Source of the DNA: Bacteroidetes bacterium UBA2364
GTDB taxonomy: Bacteria > Bacteroidota > Rhodothermia > Rhodothermales > UBA2364
Reading direction: 5' to 3'
Assembly: GCA_002344075.1 (NCBI GenBank)
Contig: DDTM01000106.1
Coordinates: 1 to 64,000 of the forward strand
Length of the DNA stretch: 64,000 nt
The notes below the pieces were generated by a model. That model saw only the letters and a program-made list of their open reading frames with translations. It was not told the DNA's origin and searched no databases. Below are positions 25,833-34,179 of this stretch, piece after piece. A program made the position numbers and the translations under genes. The first letter of the stretch is position 1. Each line of letters opens with the position of its first letter.

Positions 25833-27779
25833 ATGAGCAGCGAAAAAGCAACCCATGAAAAAGACTTTATTGTAACCGCCCGGAAATACCGGCCACAAAC
25901 CTTTGGGGATTTGGTCTCACAGGCACATGTCTCCGAGACGCTGCGAAATGCGATCCAATCGGGCCGCTTGGCCCATGCCTATTTATTCAGCGGGCCACGC
26001 GGTGTGGGTAAAACCACAGGAGCACGCCTATTGGCCAAAGCAATCAATTGTACCACCCCACTTTCCGAGCGAGACCGAGGCGAGGCTTGCCGGCAGTGCG
26101 AATCGTGCCGAAGTTTCGAGGAAGGGCGAAGTCTGAACATTATTGAAATTGATGCGGCCTCCAACAACTCGGTGGACGACATCCGGGCATTGCGAGACAA
26201 AGTCATTATTCCACCGCAAGGTGCCCGCAAAAAAGTATATATTATAGACGAAGTACATATGTTGTCCAATGCCGCCTTTAATGCCCTATTAAAGACGTTG
26301 GAAGAACCTCCTCCACATGCACTATTTATTTTTGCCACCACCGAGCCGCATAAAGTCTTACCGACCATTTTATCGCGGTGCCAACGCTTCGACTTTAAGC
26401 GTATTCCGGTTACCGATATTGTGGGCCGGCTCAAGGAAATTTGCAGCATAGAAGGGTTTACGGCAGACGAAGAATCGTTGGTACTCATTGCACAAAAAGG
26501 TGATGGCGCACTCCGCGATGCCCTCTCGGTATTTGATCAGTCTATTGCCCTTTGTGGTACCGATCTCCACTACGTAGAACTGGCCAAGGCACTTGGGGTT
26601 ATTGCAAATGACCTATATTTTACCATTACAGACCTGATTCACCAGCGGGAAACAGCCCCCATTTTTAGTTTTGTTCAAGATTTGGTCACTTCTGGGGCAG
26701 ATTATTTAGAATTCGTTGGCGGACTATCGGGCCACCTTCGGAACTTATTGGTGGCCCATTCCACAAAATCTGGCGCCTTGATTGAGGCTGCCGAAGCTGT
26801 ACAACAGCGATATCAGGAGGAAGCGACTCGCTTTGCCGAACCAGACTTGCTCCGGATGCTGCAATTGGTATCGGAGGGAGAACAAACCCTTAAAACCAGT
26901 GCCCAACCGCGCCTTCGTTTAGAGATGATGCTGGTCAAATTGGTTACCATGCCTGCATCGGTGGACCTCAACCAGTTATTGCGGCACTTAGGCCGTCTTG
27001 AGTCACAAATAAAATCTGGTCATGTACCTCCGGCAGCCTCCTCTTCCGGATCTTCGGCAAGCCCTGCTTCTTCGCCACCCACGGATGGAGGCCCCCCCGC
27101 TTTGGTATCCAAACCCACCTCTTATGTCAGTTCCAGATCCATCCCCAACGCAGACCCGCCCCCAACAGTAGCAGCGCCTGCCCCCACCACTGTCCTCACC
27201 CCAAAAGTAGAACGTGCTCAGACCACATCCAGAACGCCCGTTTCTTATGAAGCCCTTTTTGGTAAACCAGCATTGGCTGGTGTTACGCCCGCTCATCCAA
27301 CCAAAGTACAAGATCCAGAAACCCCGTCAACCACCCTCAGTCAGCCAGCGGTACGTATTCAGGTCGCTGAAAAAGCGGCTCAGGAAGATTATAACCGGAT
27401 ATTCTTCCAAGCCAATAAACATTGGTCAGACTTCCTCAGTCGGATTAAGCGGGGGCGCATTGCCATATTTGGAATGCTAAACCAGACACGCTTAGAGCGT
27501 GCAGAACGGACTACCTTAATGATTGCTGCGCCAGATGTAATGCATGCAGACTTATTGACACAACAACGAGACTGGCTGGCTTCGGAGTTGGCAGATGTAG
27601 CAGGGCTAAGCCACCCCCCAAACTTGACCTTCTATATACAACCCGCACAACAATCTGAAACCGCACAAAAGACCGAAGCCGAAGCAAACGATCCCTACCA
27701 ACAACTACAACGCCTCAGTCAAACCAACGCCACAGTTCGCGCCCTGATAGATCACTTCGGTGCAGAAATCGTCTGGTGA
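25833..27779 (+). CDS. dnaX: DNA polymerase III subunit gamma/tau
   Basis: DnaX is the clamp-loader ATPase subunit that loads the beta clamp and ties the polymerase cores together. ATG 25833 gives 648 residues; the 50 extra upstream codons do not match the family. Domain order: AAA+ ATPase with Walker A GPRGVGKT (54-61), zinc cysteines C73/C86/C89/C92, Walker B-type DEVH (139-142) and sensor ILSRCQRFDF; helical lid; then domain III (about to residue 390). A Pro/Ser/Thr-rich linker (about 395-500) precedes a C-terminal tau-like domain, so the full-length tau form is encoded. I see no in-phase slippery site after the ATPase that would make gamma. Confidence 0.95.
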   Translation: MSSEKATHEKDFIVTARKYRPQTFGDLVSQAHVSETLRNAIQSGRLAHAYLFSGPRGVGKTTGARLLAKAINCTTPLSERDRGEACRQCESCRSFEEGRSLNIIEIDAASNNSVDDIRALRDKVIIPPQGARKKVYIIDEVHMLSNAAFNALLKTLEEPPPHALFIFATTEPHKVLPTILSRCQRFDFKRIPVTDIVGRLKEICSIEGFTADEESLVLIAQKGDGALRDALSVFDQSIALCGTDLHYVELAKALGVIANDLYFTITDLIHQRETAPIFSFVQDLVTSGADYLEFVGGLSGHLRNLLVAHSTKSGALIEAAEAVQQRYQEEATRFAEPDLLRMLQLVSEGEQTLKTSAQPRLRLEMMLVKLVTMPASVDLNQLLRHLGRLESQIKSGHVPPAASSSGSSASPASSPPTDGGPPALVSKPTSYVSSRSIPNADPPPTVAAPAPTTVLTPKVERAQTTSRTPVSYEALFGKPALAGVTPAHPTKVQDPETPSTTLSQPAVRIQVAEKAAQEDYNRIFFQANKHWSDFLSRIKRGRIAIFGMLNQTRLERAERTTLMIAAPDVMHADLLTQQRDWLASELADVAGLSHPPNLTFYIQPAQQSETAQKTEAEANDPYQQLQRLSQTNATVRALIDHFGAEIVW

Positions 27780-27812
27780 TTCTTTCTTAATTCTCATAAA
27801 GCGACTACTCTC

Positions 27813-28451
27813 TTGAACTTTTTGGCACACCTCTTTCTGGCCGAGAACTCGCCGGAATCCCGATTGGGTAACCTCCTTGGGGATTTTGTAAAAGGCAGTT
27901 TGGCCTCGTTACCCTTTCCACCGGATGTGGTTAAAGGAATTGCGGAACATCGCCATATAGATGTTTATACTGATCGCCATCTTATTGTAAAACAAAGCCA
28001 AACCCTTATCGGTAGTCATAACCGACGCTTTGCGGGTATTGCCATAGACGTTATCTACGATCATTTTTTGGCACGTGACTGGTCCTCGTTCCATCCCATA
28101 CCGCTTCAGGAGTTCACGGCCCAATGCTATCGTGAAGTCAAGGGTCAGTGGGATCTGCTGCCACCACGACTTCGATTTGTATTGCCTTACATGGAAAAAG
28201 ACGACTGGTTAGCCGGATATGCCCACCGTATTGGGATCGAAAACGCCTTGACGGGACTGGGGAAGCGAATGCAACGTCAATTTGGAGTCTCCAACCAATT
28301 TGCCGACACCTATTTAGATTTCACGACCCATTATGGCACATTGGAAGAACACTTCACGACCTTTTTTCCGCAACTACACGCATTTGTTGCTACTTTACGG
28401 AAAGACGCTGTTACTCCCATAGCCGAAGTTCCGGCTACTGTTCAGAAATAA
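27813..28451 (+). CDS. Acyl carrier protein phosphodiesterase (AcpH family)
   Basis: A 212-residue member of the AcpH/DUF479 family, an HD-related all-helical fold that removes the 4'-phosphopantetheine arm from acyl carrier protein. Characteristic N-terminus: NFLAHLFLAENSPESRLGNLLGDFVKG, then GIAEHRHIDVYTD (metal-binding His/Asp) and DVIYDHFLARDW. The start codon is TTG at 27813, supported by the canonical NFLAH that follows at once. It lies 33 bp after dnaX and 16 bp before the FKBP gene on the same strand, so it may be co-transcribed. Confidence 0.9.
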   Translation: MNFLAHLFLAENSPESRLGNLLGDFVKGSLASLPFPPDVVKGIAEHRHIDVYTDRHLIVKQSQTLIGSHNRRFAGIAIDVIYDHFLARDWSSFHPIPLQEFTAQCYREVKGQWDLLPPRLRFVLPYMEKDDWLAGYAHRIGIENALTGLGKRMQRQFGVSNQFADTYLDFTTHYGTLEEHFTTFFPQLHAFVATLRKDAVTPIAEVPATVQK

Positions 28452-28467
28452 TCATAGCCCTACTTTT

Positions 28468-29247
28468 ATGCAAAGCAGAATCCTACGTTCTTTTTCCATA
28501 CTTTTCCTGAGCGCATTCTTTTTGAACGCCTGCGACATTTTCAACAAAGCGGAGGTCCAAATAGAAGATCTGGTGGTGGGTACTGGCGAGGTTGGTAGTT
28601 TGTACAATTCATGGCAGGTACAATATACCGCAACCATACTCGGACAAACCACGCCTTTTGAGCAATCTACTGCTGAAAAGCCCCTGACGTTTGTCAATGA
28701 TTTTTCAATCTCCCCCACAGGTTTTAGTGACGGTATTCAAGGGATGCGTGTGGGCGGAAAGCGGAAGATAACCGTCCCGCCCAGTTTGGCCTGGGGACGA
28801 GACGGTATCAAAGACCGCAACGGAAAGGTAATCGTCCCCAAAAATGCCACCATCATCTTTGAAGTAGAATTATTAGGGCAGCCTTCGGTCACCAAGACAG
28901 AAATTACGGCAGGGTCTGGGGAAGAGGCAGACCAAAATGACTTGCTCGAAGTGAAATATAAAGGCTATTTTGTGGATGCTCGCGGCTACTTCACCGATGG
29001 GACGGTTTTTGACCAATCTACGGGTGACGCCACGTTTAAATTTACTCTTGGCGTGAGCAATGTAATTCCCGGATGGCATTTGGGTTTGGTGGGCGCCCGA
29101 AAAGGAACCAAGCGCACGTTGATTATCCCGCCACACCTTGGCTATGGCTCTTATGGCGTTCCCAATTATCAGTCTGGCGGATATTCTATTCCTCCTCATG
29201 CCACACTGGGCTTCGAGGTGGAAGTTGTTAATATCACCAAAGGGTAA
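28468..29247 (+). CDS. FKBP-type peptidyl-prolyl isomerase lipoprotein, two domains
   Basis: The 259-residue product has a lipoprotein signal (LSAFFLNAC, C22) and two successive FKBP domains. The first, about 35-135, has VQYTATILG, FSDGIQGMRVGGKRKITVPPSLAWG and VEL at its end. The second, about 150-257, has LLEVKYKGYF, DGTVFDQSTGD, VIPGWHLGLVGARKGTKRTLIIPPHLGYGSYG and a final FEVEVV strand. The second domain has the better conserved isomerase pocket; the first lacks some residues (VTYTG-like start is altered). Such proteins speed prolyl isomerisation during folding of exported proteins in the periplasm. Confidence 0.92.
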   Translation: MQSRILRSFSILFLSAFFLNACDIFNKAEVQIEDLVVGTGEVGSLYNSWQVQYTATILGQTTPFEQSTAEKPLTFVNDFSISPTGFSDGIQGMRVGGKRKITVPPSLAWGRDGIKDRNGKVIVPKNATIIFEVELLGQPSVTKTEITAGSGEEADQNDLLEVKYKGYFVDARGYFTDGTVFDQSTGDATFKFTLGVSNVIPGWHLGLVGARKGTKRTLIIPPHLGYGSYGVPNYQSGGYSIPPHATLGFEVEVVNITKG

Positions 29248-29695
29248 CACAAAACGTATTACAAGATCAATGGATAGGCTTCCTATATCATTGTTTATTA
29301 ATTACTTGGATCCTGCTAAATGAGAGTTTCACATGACCTAAACATATACATCCGGAGTTGCAAAAAGGGAAAACTCTCTTGGTGACAAATGCCTTCGACG
29401 ACAAAACTTATGATGTGGTCGAAGGCGTTTTACGTAAATATCGTGACCTCGAAGAAAAAGAAATGACGCAAGATTTTTCTTTAGAGATGAGATGTGTTTT
29501 CCACATTGCATACAGTGCTAAGGGGAGTATTTCAAAAATGCAAATACCATAGATTAAATAATATGTGGAAGATATACCTGTTCTATACTTTGGGAAGTTT
29601 TGAACTGTATCCTATGAGTTTTACACGTTGATAGGGAAAAAATACATAAAAGCGCCTAATCTTCACACGATTAACCAACCTGATTTCGAGATATA
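29248..29695. other. Intergenic region holding a doubtful short ORF and a dispersed repeat
   Basis: This 448-bp stretch lies between the FKBP gene and the AAG gene. A 64-codon reading from a TTG (29358-29552) resembles no family I know and is probably not a gene; its C-terminus runs into the dispersed repeat at 29521-29606. The rest is AT-rich and should contain the AAG promoter. Confidence 0.4.
29521..29606 (-). repeat. Short dispersed repeat with terminal inverted repeats, copy 2 (inverted, diverged)
   Basis: Read on the minus strand it starts TTCAAAACTTCCCAAAG (rc of 29588-29604) and ends with TGGTATTTGCATTTTTGAAATAC (rc of 29527-29549). These match the ends of the copies at 1760 and 54943 in the same order; the interior is shorter and diverged, and the outer few bases of the right end differ (AATAC for AATGCAC). 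Confidence 0.5.
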
Positions 29696-30373
29696 ATGCA
29701 GGATTTGTCATCCCCTTTGCCTGAAACCGCGCCCCAAACTGCCTTGCAGGTATTGCCAATGGCTTTTTTCAATCGCCACCCGCTGGAGGTAGCACGAAGC
29801 CTGATTGGCAAGAGAGTGGTTTTAGAGTCCAACGCAGGAACAGTCCTTTCCGGAAAAATTGTAGAAACCGAGGCATATCGTTGGGACGAGGCGGGTTGCC
29901 ATGCTTGGAAAAACGTACTCTCTGATGGACAAGTACGCGACAAAACGCTCATTTCTGCGGGACTTTTTGACGATCCCGGAACCAGTTACGTATATATCAG
30001 CTATGGTTTGCACCGAATGCTGAATGTGGTTTGTGAGCCAAAAGGCGTAGGTGCAGGCGTATTAATTAGGGCGGTAGAACCGATTACAGGCCTGCAAGCA
30101 ATGCAGGCCAACCGGCCCAGTACCAAGCGCCCAATCGATCTAACAAATGGGCCAGGAAAACTTTGTCAGGCGTTCGGGATTGATGTTTTACACCATCGTA
30201 AATCTTTACAAAATGGTCCTTTATACCTAATGGATGGGATAGAAAATGCCCAACAAAAGATCGGCTGCTCCACCCGAATCGGTCTGGCTAAAGGTATGGG
30301 CGACAAGTTGCCATGGCGGTTTTTTGAGGTTCAAAACCCGTTTGTTAGTAAGGGTAAAGTGGTCATTTTTTAA
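29696..30373 (+). CDS. 3-methyladenine DNA glycosylase (AAG/MPG type)
   Basis: A 225-residue (or 204 from the in-frame ATG at 29759) DNA glycosylase of the alkyladenine family. It removes 3-methyladenine, 7-methylguanine and hypoxanthine by base flipping. Key sites: GKIVETEAY with catalytic E59 and intercalating Y61, then DEAGCHAWK, the TSYVYISYGLHRMLNVVC strand, the VLIRAVEPITG block and LTNGPGKLCQAFGI. Everything needed is present. It joins the ATL and MGMT genes in this window as a third alkylation-repair function, though not in one cluster. Confidence 0.95.
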   Translation: MQDLSSPLPETAPQTALQVLPMAFFNRHPLEVARSLIGKRVVLESNAGTVLSGKIVETEAYRWDEAGCHAWKNVLSDGQVRDKTLISAGLFDDPGTSYVYISYGLHRMLNVVCEPKGVGAGVLIRAVEPITGLQAMQANRPSTKRPIDLTNGPGKLCQAFGIDVLHHRKSLQNGPLYLMDGIENAQQKIGCSTRIGLAKGMGDKLPWRFFEVQNPFVSKGKVVIF

Positions 30374-30619
30374 AGTAACACTACTCAGCCTAATAGGCAT
30401 CACCTCCCCAAACAGATTCGATCTCATCGTCTCCTTTAACCAAAGTCCTTGATATGTGACAAATCGTTTTTTGAAAAGAACCAACCCACGTGCATAACAT
30501 TTACATAAAAGGTACTGCTTTACCAATACAAAACCATTGTTTTTTCGTGGTGCATTAAATCTTTTACGCGCCAAAAGTGGTTATCTTATATTCTTCATCC
30601 CTAACCAAGCCATGCCATC

Positions 30620-33298
30620 ATGCCTGTTTCTCCGAAGACCTCCGAGCAGATCCGACAAGATTTTTTAGATTTTTTTGCCTCCAAAGACCATCTTATTGTC
30701 CCCAGTGCGCCCTTGGTTCCAAAGGATGACAATACGCTCATGTTCATTAATTCCGGTATGGCTCCCTTTAAAAAGAGTTTTCTGGGAACCGAGAACCCAC
30801 CTTCACCACGTGTGGCTGATACCCAGAAATGTCTCCGGGTATCGGGAAAACACAATGATTTGGAAGAAGTGGGGGTGGACACATATCACCATACCTTGTT
30901 CGAGATGTTGGGCAACTGGTCCTTTGGCGACTACTTCAAGGAAGAGGCCATCGCATGGTCTTGGGAGTTACTGACAGCAGTTTGGGGGTTAGACCCAAGC
31001 CGCCTCTATGTGACGATCCATGAAGGAGAACCTAAATGGCATCTTGAAGAAGACTTAGAAGCACGCGAAATTTGGAAAAAACAAAAAGACCTGAACCCCT
31101 CTCATATATTGCTGGGCACGACGAAAGATAATTTTTGGATGATGGGGGATACAGGGCCTTGTGGGCCTTGCTCTGAAATCCACTACGATGGTCGGACCGA
31201 TGCCGAACGCGCCGAAGTACCGGGCGAAACCTTGGTGAATAACGATGATCCTCGTGTGGTAGAAATTTGGAATAATGTTTTTATCCAATACAATGCCCTT
31301 CCGAATGGCAGCCTCGAAAAGCTAAAAAACCGATTTGTGGATACGGGAATGGGCTTCGAACGTATTGTCCGAACGATACAGGGAAAAGACTCCAACTACG
31401 ATACCGACATTTTTGCGCCGTTATTTGAAAAACTGGCGACACTCGCCCCACGGAAAGAAATTGTGGGATACGATCAGATTCAAGGTGTCGGGGAGGCAGA
31501 ACAAGAACGAATCCGAATTGCGATGCGGGTGATTGTGGATCACATCCGCACTATTTCCTTTGCTATAGCCGATGGTGCCACGCCGGGAAATGATGGGCGT
31601 GGCTATGTTATCCGACGCATTCTCCGGCGGGCGGTTCGGTATGGCTATCAAACTTTGGGATTTCGGACGGCCTTCATGTGGCAATTGGTGGCAGCTTTGG
31701 AACAAAAAATGGGACCCGCTTTCCCCGAAATTGTTCAGCAACGGGATTTTATTGAGCGCATTATCCGGGCAGAAGAAGAATCGTTTCTGCGTACGCTTAA
31801 AACAGGCATCGAGCTATTCCAACAAACGTCTGAACGCGACGGAACCATCACGGGCGAGGCGGCTTTTCTTCTGCATGATACCTATGGCTTTCCGATTGAT
31901 CTTACCGAATTGATGGCTCGTGAAGCCGGCATTCGGGTGGATAAAGCTGGTTTTGATACCGAAATGCAGCAGCAAAAAAGCAGGGCACGTGCCGCCGCCA
32001 AATTTAAAGTAGATCAGTCTAAAGTGGATATTTGGCAAGTCATGGGCGAGGATACCCCGGAGAATTTTGTGGGATATGACCAACTCTCGGTGCCCGAAAC
32101 CCATATCAAGGCCATTAAAACCACAAAAGATGCAACTGATAATCCATTGTATTATATTGCCTTAGCCCAAACTCCATTTTATGCAGAATCAGGTGGGCAG
32201 ATAGGGGATACTGGAACCTTGACCCTGAACGGAGAAACAATACAAGTGCTTGAGACGATCAAATTGGATGGCCGGATTGCCCACCGAGTGGATCGTTTGC
32301 CTGCACATACCGACGCACCTGTTTCGGCCAAGGTGAATACCGAGCGGCGAAAGCGGATCACTGGGCACCATTCGGCTACGCATTTATTGCACTTAGCCTT
32401 GCGCGATCAGTTGGGAACACACGTACAACAGAAAGGCTCTTTGGTGGCTCCCGACCGTTTACGGTTTGACTTTAGCCATTTCGAGAAGGTGACGGATGCC
32501 CAACTTCGGAGCCTTGAAGCCCAAGTGAATGGCCTGATTCGGGAAAATCTACCCTTACAAGAAGAACGTCATGTTCCGATTGTGGAGGCACAGACAAGAG
32601 GTGCAATGGCCCTTTTTGGCGAAAAATACGGTGACGAAGTACGGGTCATCACATTTGGAAGGTCGGTGGAACTATGTGGTGGAACGCATGTAGCTGCCAC
32701 CGGAGAAATTGGCTTGTTCCGGTTTGTATCGGAAGGATCGGTGGCTTCGGGCATCCGCCGGATCGAAGCGCTGGTGGGCGAGGCGGCCCTTGCACATGTG
32801 CAGTCGGAATTGGCGGAGTTGGAAGCCATTCGTGGGCTACTTAAGTCTAAGGGTTCTGTTGCCGAAGACGTGGTAATCCTGCAAGAAAACCTCAAAACTG
32901 CCGAAAAAGCTGCGGACATGCTGAAGATGCAAGGCTTGACCACACAGCTGGCGGGTCTTCTGACCAAAGTGACAGAAGTGAAGGGCATCCGCTTGGTGAC
33001 TGGTACAATAGACGGAGCAGACGGGAAAGCACTTGGTGAACTGGCCCAAATATTGCGGGATAAAGTAGGCGAAAACGCGGTTTCTGTATTGGGCGCACAC
33101 GATGGCGAAAAAGTCTTTTTGGCTGCAACCGTCTCCGACGACCTAAACAAAAAAGGTCTTCAGGCGGGAAAACTCATTGGCCAGGTCGCAAAAATCGTCG
33201 GTGGCGGCGGCGGCGGACGCCCTCAGTTGGCTACGGCTGGGGGGAAACAACCAGACAAGTTGGCAGAAGCCCTTGCAACAGTAGGCAATTTACTTTAA
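30620..33298 (+). CDS. alaS: Alanyl-tRNA synthetase
   Basis: The 892-residue product is a full-length AlaRS that charges tRNA-Ala and clears Ser/Gly-tRNA. N-terminal class II catalytic core (about 1-240, with NSGMAPFKKSFLG and WNNVFIQYN), tRNA-recognition helices, then the editing domain with zinc-type HHSATH (583-588) and CGGTH (C686, H690). It ends in the DHHA1/C-Ala domain with the glycine-rich VGGGGGGRPQLATAGG. All motifs are intact. It is flanked by unrelated genes and probably has its own promoter in the 246 bp upstream. Confidence 0.97.
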   Translation: MPVSPKTSEQIRQDFLDFFASKDHLIVPSAPLVPKDDNTLMFINSGMAPFKKSFLGTENPPSPRVADTQKCLRVSGKHNDLEEVGVDTYHHTLFEMLGNWSFGDYFKEEAIAWSWELLTAVWGLDPSRLYVTIHEGEPKWHLEEDLEAREIWKKQKDLNPSHILLGTTKDNFWMMGDTGPCGPCSEIHYDGRTDAERAEVPGETLVNNDDPRVVEIWNNVFIQYNALPNGSLEKLKNRFVDTGMGFERIVRTIQGKDSNYDTDIFAPLFEKLATLAPRKEIVGYDQIQGVGEAEQERIRIAMRVIVDHIRTISFAIADGATPGNDGRGYVIRRILRRAVRYGYQTLGFRTAFMWQLVAALEQKMGPAFPEIVQQRDFIERIIRAEEESFLRTLKTGIELFQQTSERDGTITGEAAFLLHDTYGFPIDLTELMAREAGIRVDKAGFDTEMQQQKSRARAAAKFKVDQSKVDIWQVMGEDTPENFVGYDQLSVPETHIKAIKTTKDATDNPLYYIALAQTPFYAESGGQIGDTGTLTLNGETIQVLETIKLDGRIAHRVDRLPAHTDAPVSAKVNTERRKRITGHHSATHLLHLALRDQLGTHVQQKGSLVAPDRLRFDFSHFEKVTDAQLRSLEAQVNGLIRENLPLQEERHVPIVEAQTRGAMALFGEKYGDEVRVITFGRSVELCGGTHVAATGEIGLFRFVSEGSVASGIRRIEALVGEAALAHVQSELAELEAIRGLLKSKGSVAEDVVILQENLKTAEKAADMLKMQGLTTQLAGLLTKVTEVKGIRLVTGTIDGADGKALGELAQILRDKVGENAVSVLGAHDGEKVFLAATVSDDLNKKGLQAGKLIGQVAKIVGGGGGGRPQLATAGGKQPDKLAEALATVGNLL

Positions 33299-33401
33299 AG
33301 GTTGCGTTTATACGCCCATTTTTTCATTCCTACTTGCATAAATGACTATTTCGTGGCTTACAACAACGAAGTATGCTTATTTATTTTAATGGTTCCTTAT
33401 T

Positions 33402-34178
33402 GTGAATACATCCATTTATCATACACTTCTCGAAATAGCTGCGGCAAAAGGTACTGGATTTATTGTCTTGATTGATCCAGATGCCTTGTCCCCGGAAAAT
33501 ATGTCCCAGTTCTTGGGCGTTTGCGAGGCTGCTGGCACCGATGCGTTTTTCCTTGGTGGAAGCCTGATGCACGTCCCATGGATGGATCGGTATGTACAAA
33601 TGCTTAAGCAGCACACTACTTTGCCCATTATTGGTTTTCCGGGATCACTCACCCAAATTTCGGGGCATTTGGATGCCATGTTGTATCTATCGGTAATTAG
33701 TGGTCGCAACCCCGATTACCTCTTTGGACAGCACGTCTATGCCGCGCCCATCCTCCGAAAATTAGGCTTAGAGGCCATCTCTACGGGATATATGCTCATT
33801 GAAAGTGGCGCTTTGACCTCGGCACAATACATGAGCAACTCTATGCCGTTGCCCCGCAAGAAGAGTAATATTGCCGTTGCAACTGCCCTTGCCGCCGAGA
33901 TGATGGGCATGAAACTCTTGATGACTGATGCCGGATCTGGCGCTGATTTTCCGGTGCCGATGGAAATGGTTGCGGGTATCACCGCTACGGTTTCTATTCC
34001 GCTTATTGTGGGCGGTGGCCTGCGTACCCCCGAAATGGCTGCCGCACGAGCACAAGCAGGGGCCTCTTTTATTGTCGTAGGCAACGCCTTCGAAGACCGT
34101 CCAGACAAATCGTTCATCGCCGAAATGGCAACAGCCACACACGAAAGTGGGCAAAAACGACGCTTCGCGACCCCATAA
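33402..34178 (+). CDS. Geranylgeranylglyceryl phosphate synthase family protein
   Basis: This 258-residue TIM-barrel prenyltransferase belongs to the GGGPS/PcrB family, which joins a polyprenyl diphosphate to sn-glycerol-1-phosphate, the first ether step of archaeal lipids. Seen: FIVLIDPDALSPENM (D25, D27 metal/substrate site), FLGGSLM, LPIIGFPGS, SGRNPDYLFGQHV, the AISTGYMLIESG block, and the phosphate loop IPLIVGGGLRTPEMA with IVVGNAFE. Group II enzymes of this type are known in Bacteroidota, where the end product is uncertain. The start is GTG at 33402. The GT-C glycosyltransferase gene begins one base after the stop, so translation is probably coupled. Confidence 0.93.
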   Translation: MNTSIYHTLLEIAAAKGTGFIVLIDPDALSPENMSQFLGVCEAAGTDAFFLGGSLMHVPWMDRYVQMLKQHTTLPIIGFPGSLTQISGHLDAMLYLSVISGRNPDYLFGQHVYAAPILRKLGLEAISTGYMLIESGALTSAQYMSNSMPLPRKKSNIAVATALAAEMMGMKLLMTDAGSGADFPVPMEMVAGITATVSIPLIVGGGLRTPEMAAARAQAGASFIVVGNAFEDRPDKSFIAEMATATHESGQKRRFATP

Positions 34179-34179
34179 G

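Noticed and set aside
26229..26235. AAAAAAG slippery heptamer in dnaX
   Set aside because: It is in the wrong phase (AAA AAA G) and lies inside the ATPase domain, so it would not yield a gamma form.
29358..29552. 64-codon ORF from TTG upstream of the AAG gene
   Set aside because: No start signal, no recognisable family, and it runs into a non-coding repeat; mentioned only within the intergenic entry.
30227..30574. 115-codon minus-strand ORF over the 3' end of the AAG gene
   Set aside because: Half of it is antisense to the glycosylase, and the rest has no family features.
32569..33150. 193-codon ORF antisense to alaS
   Set aside because: Shadow of alaS; low-complexity Ser/Pro composition.
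33299..33320. Small stem GCGT-TTAT-ACGC with T-run after alaS
   Set aside because: Four-base stem is too weak to call a terminator with confidence.
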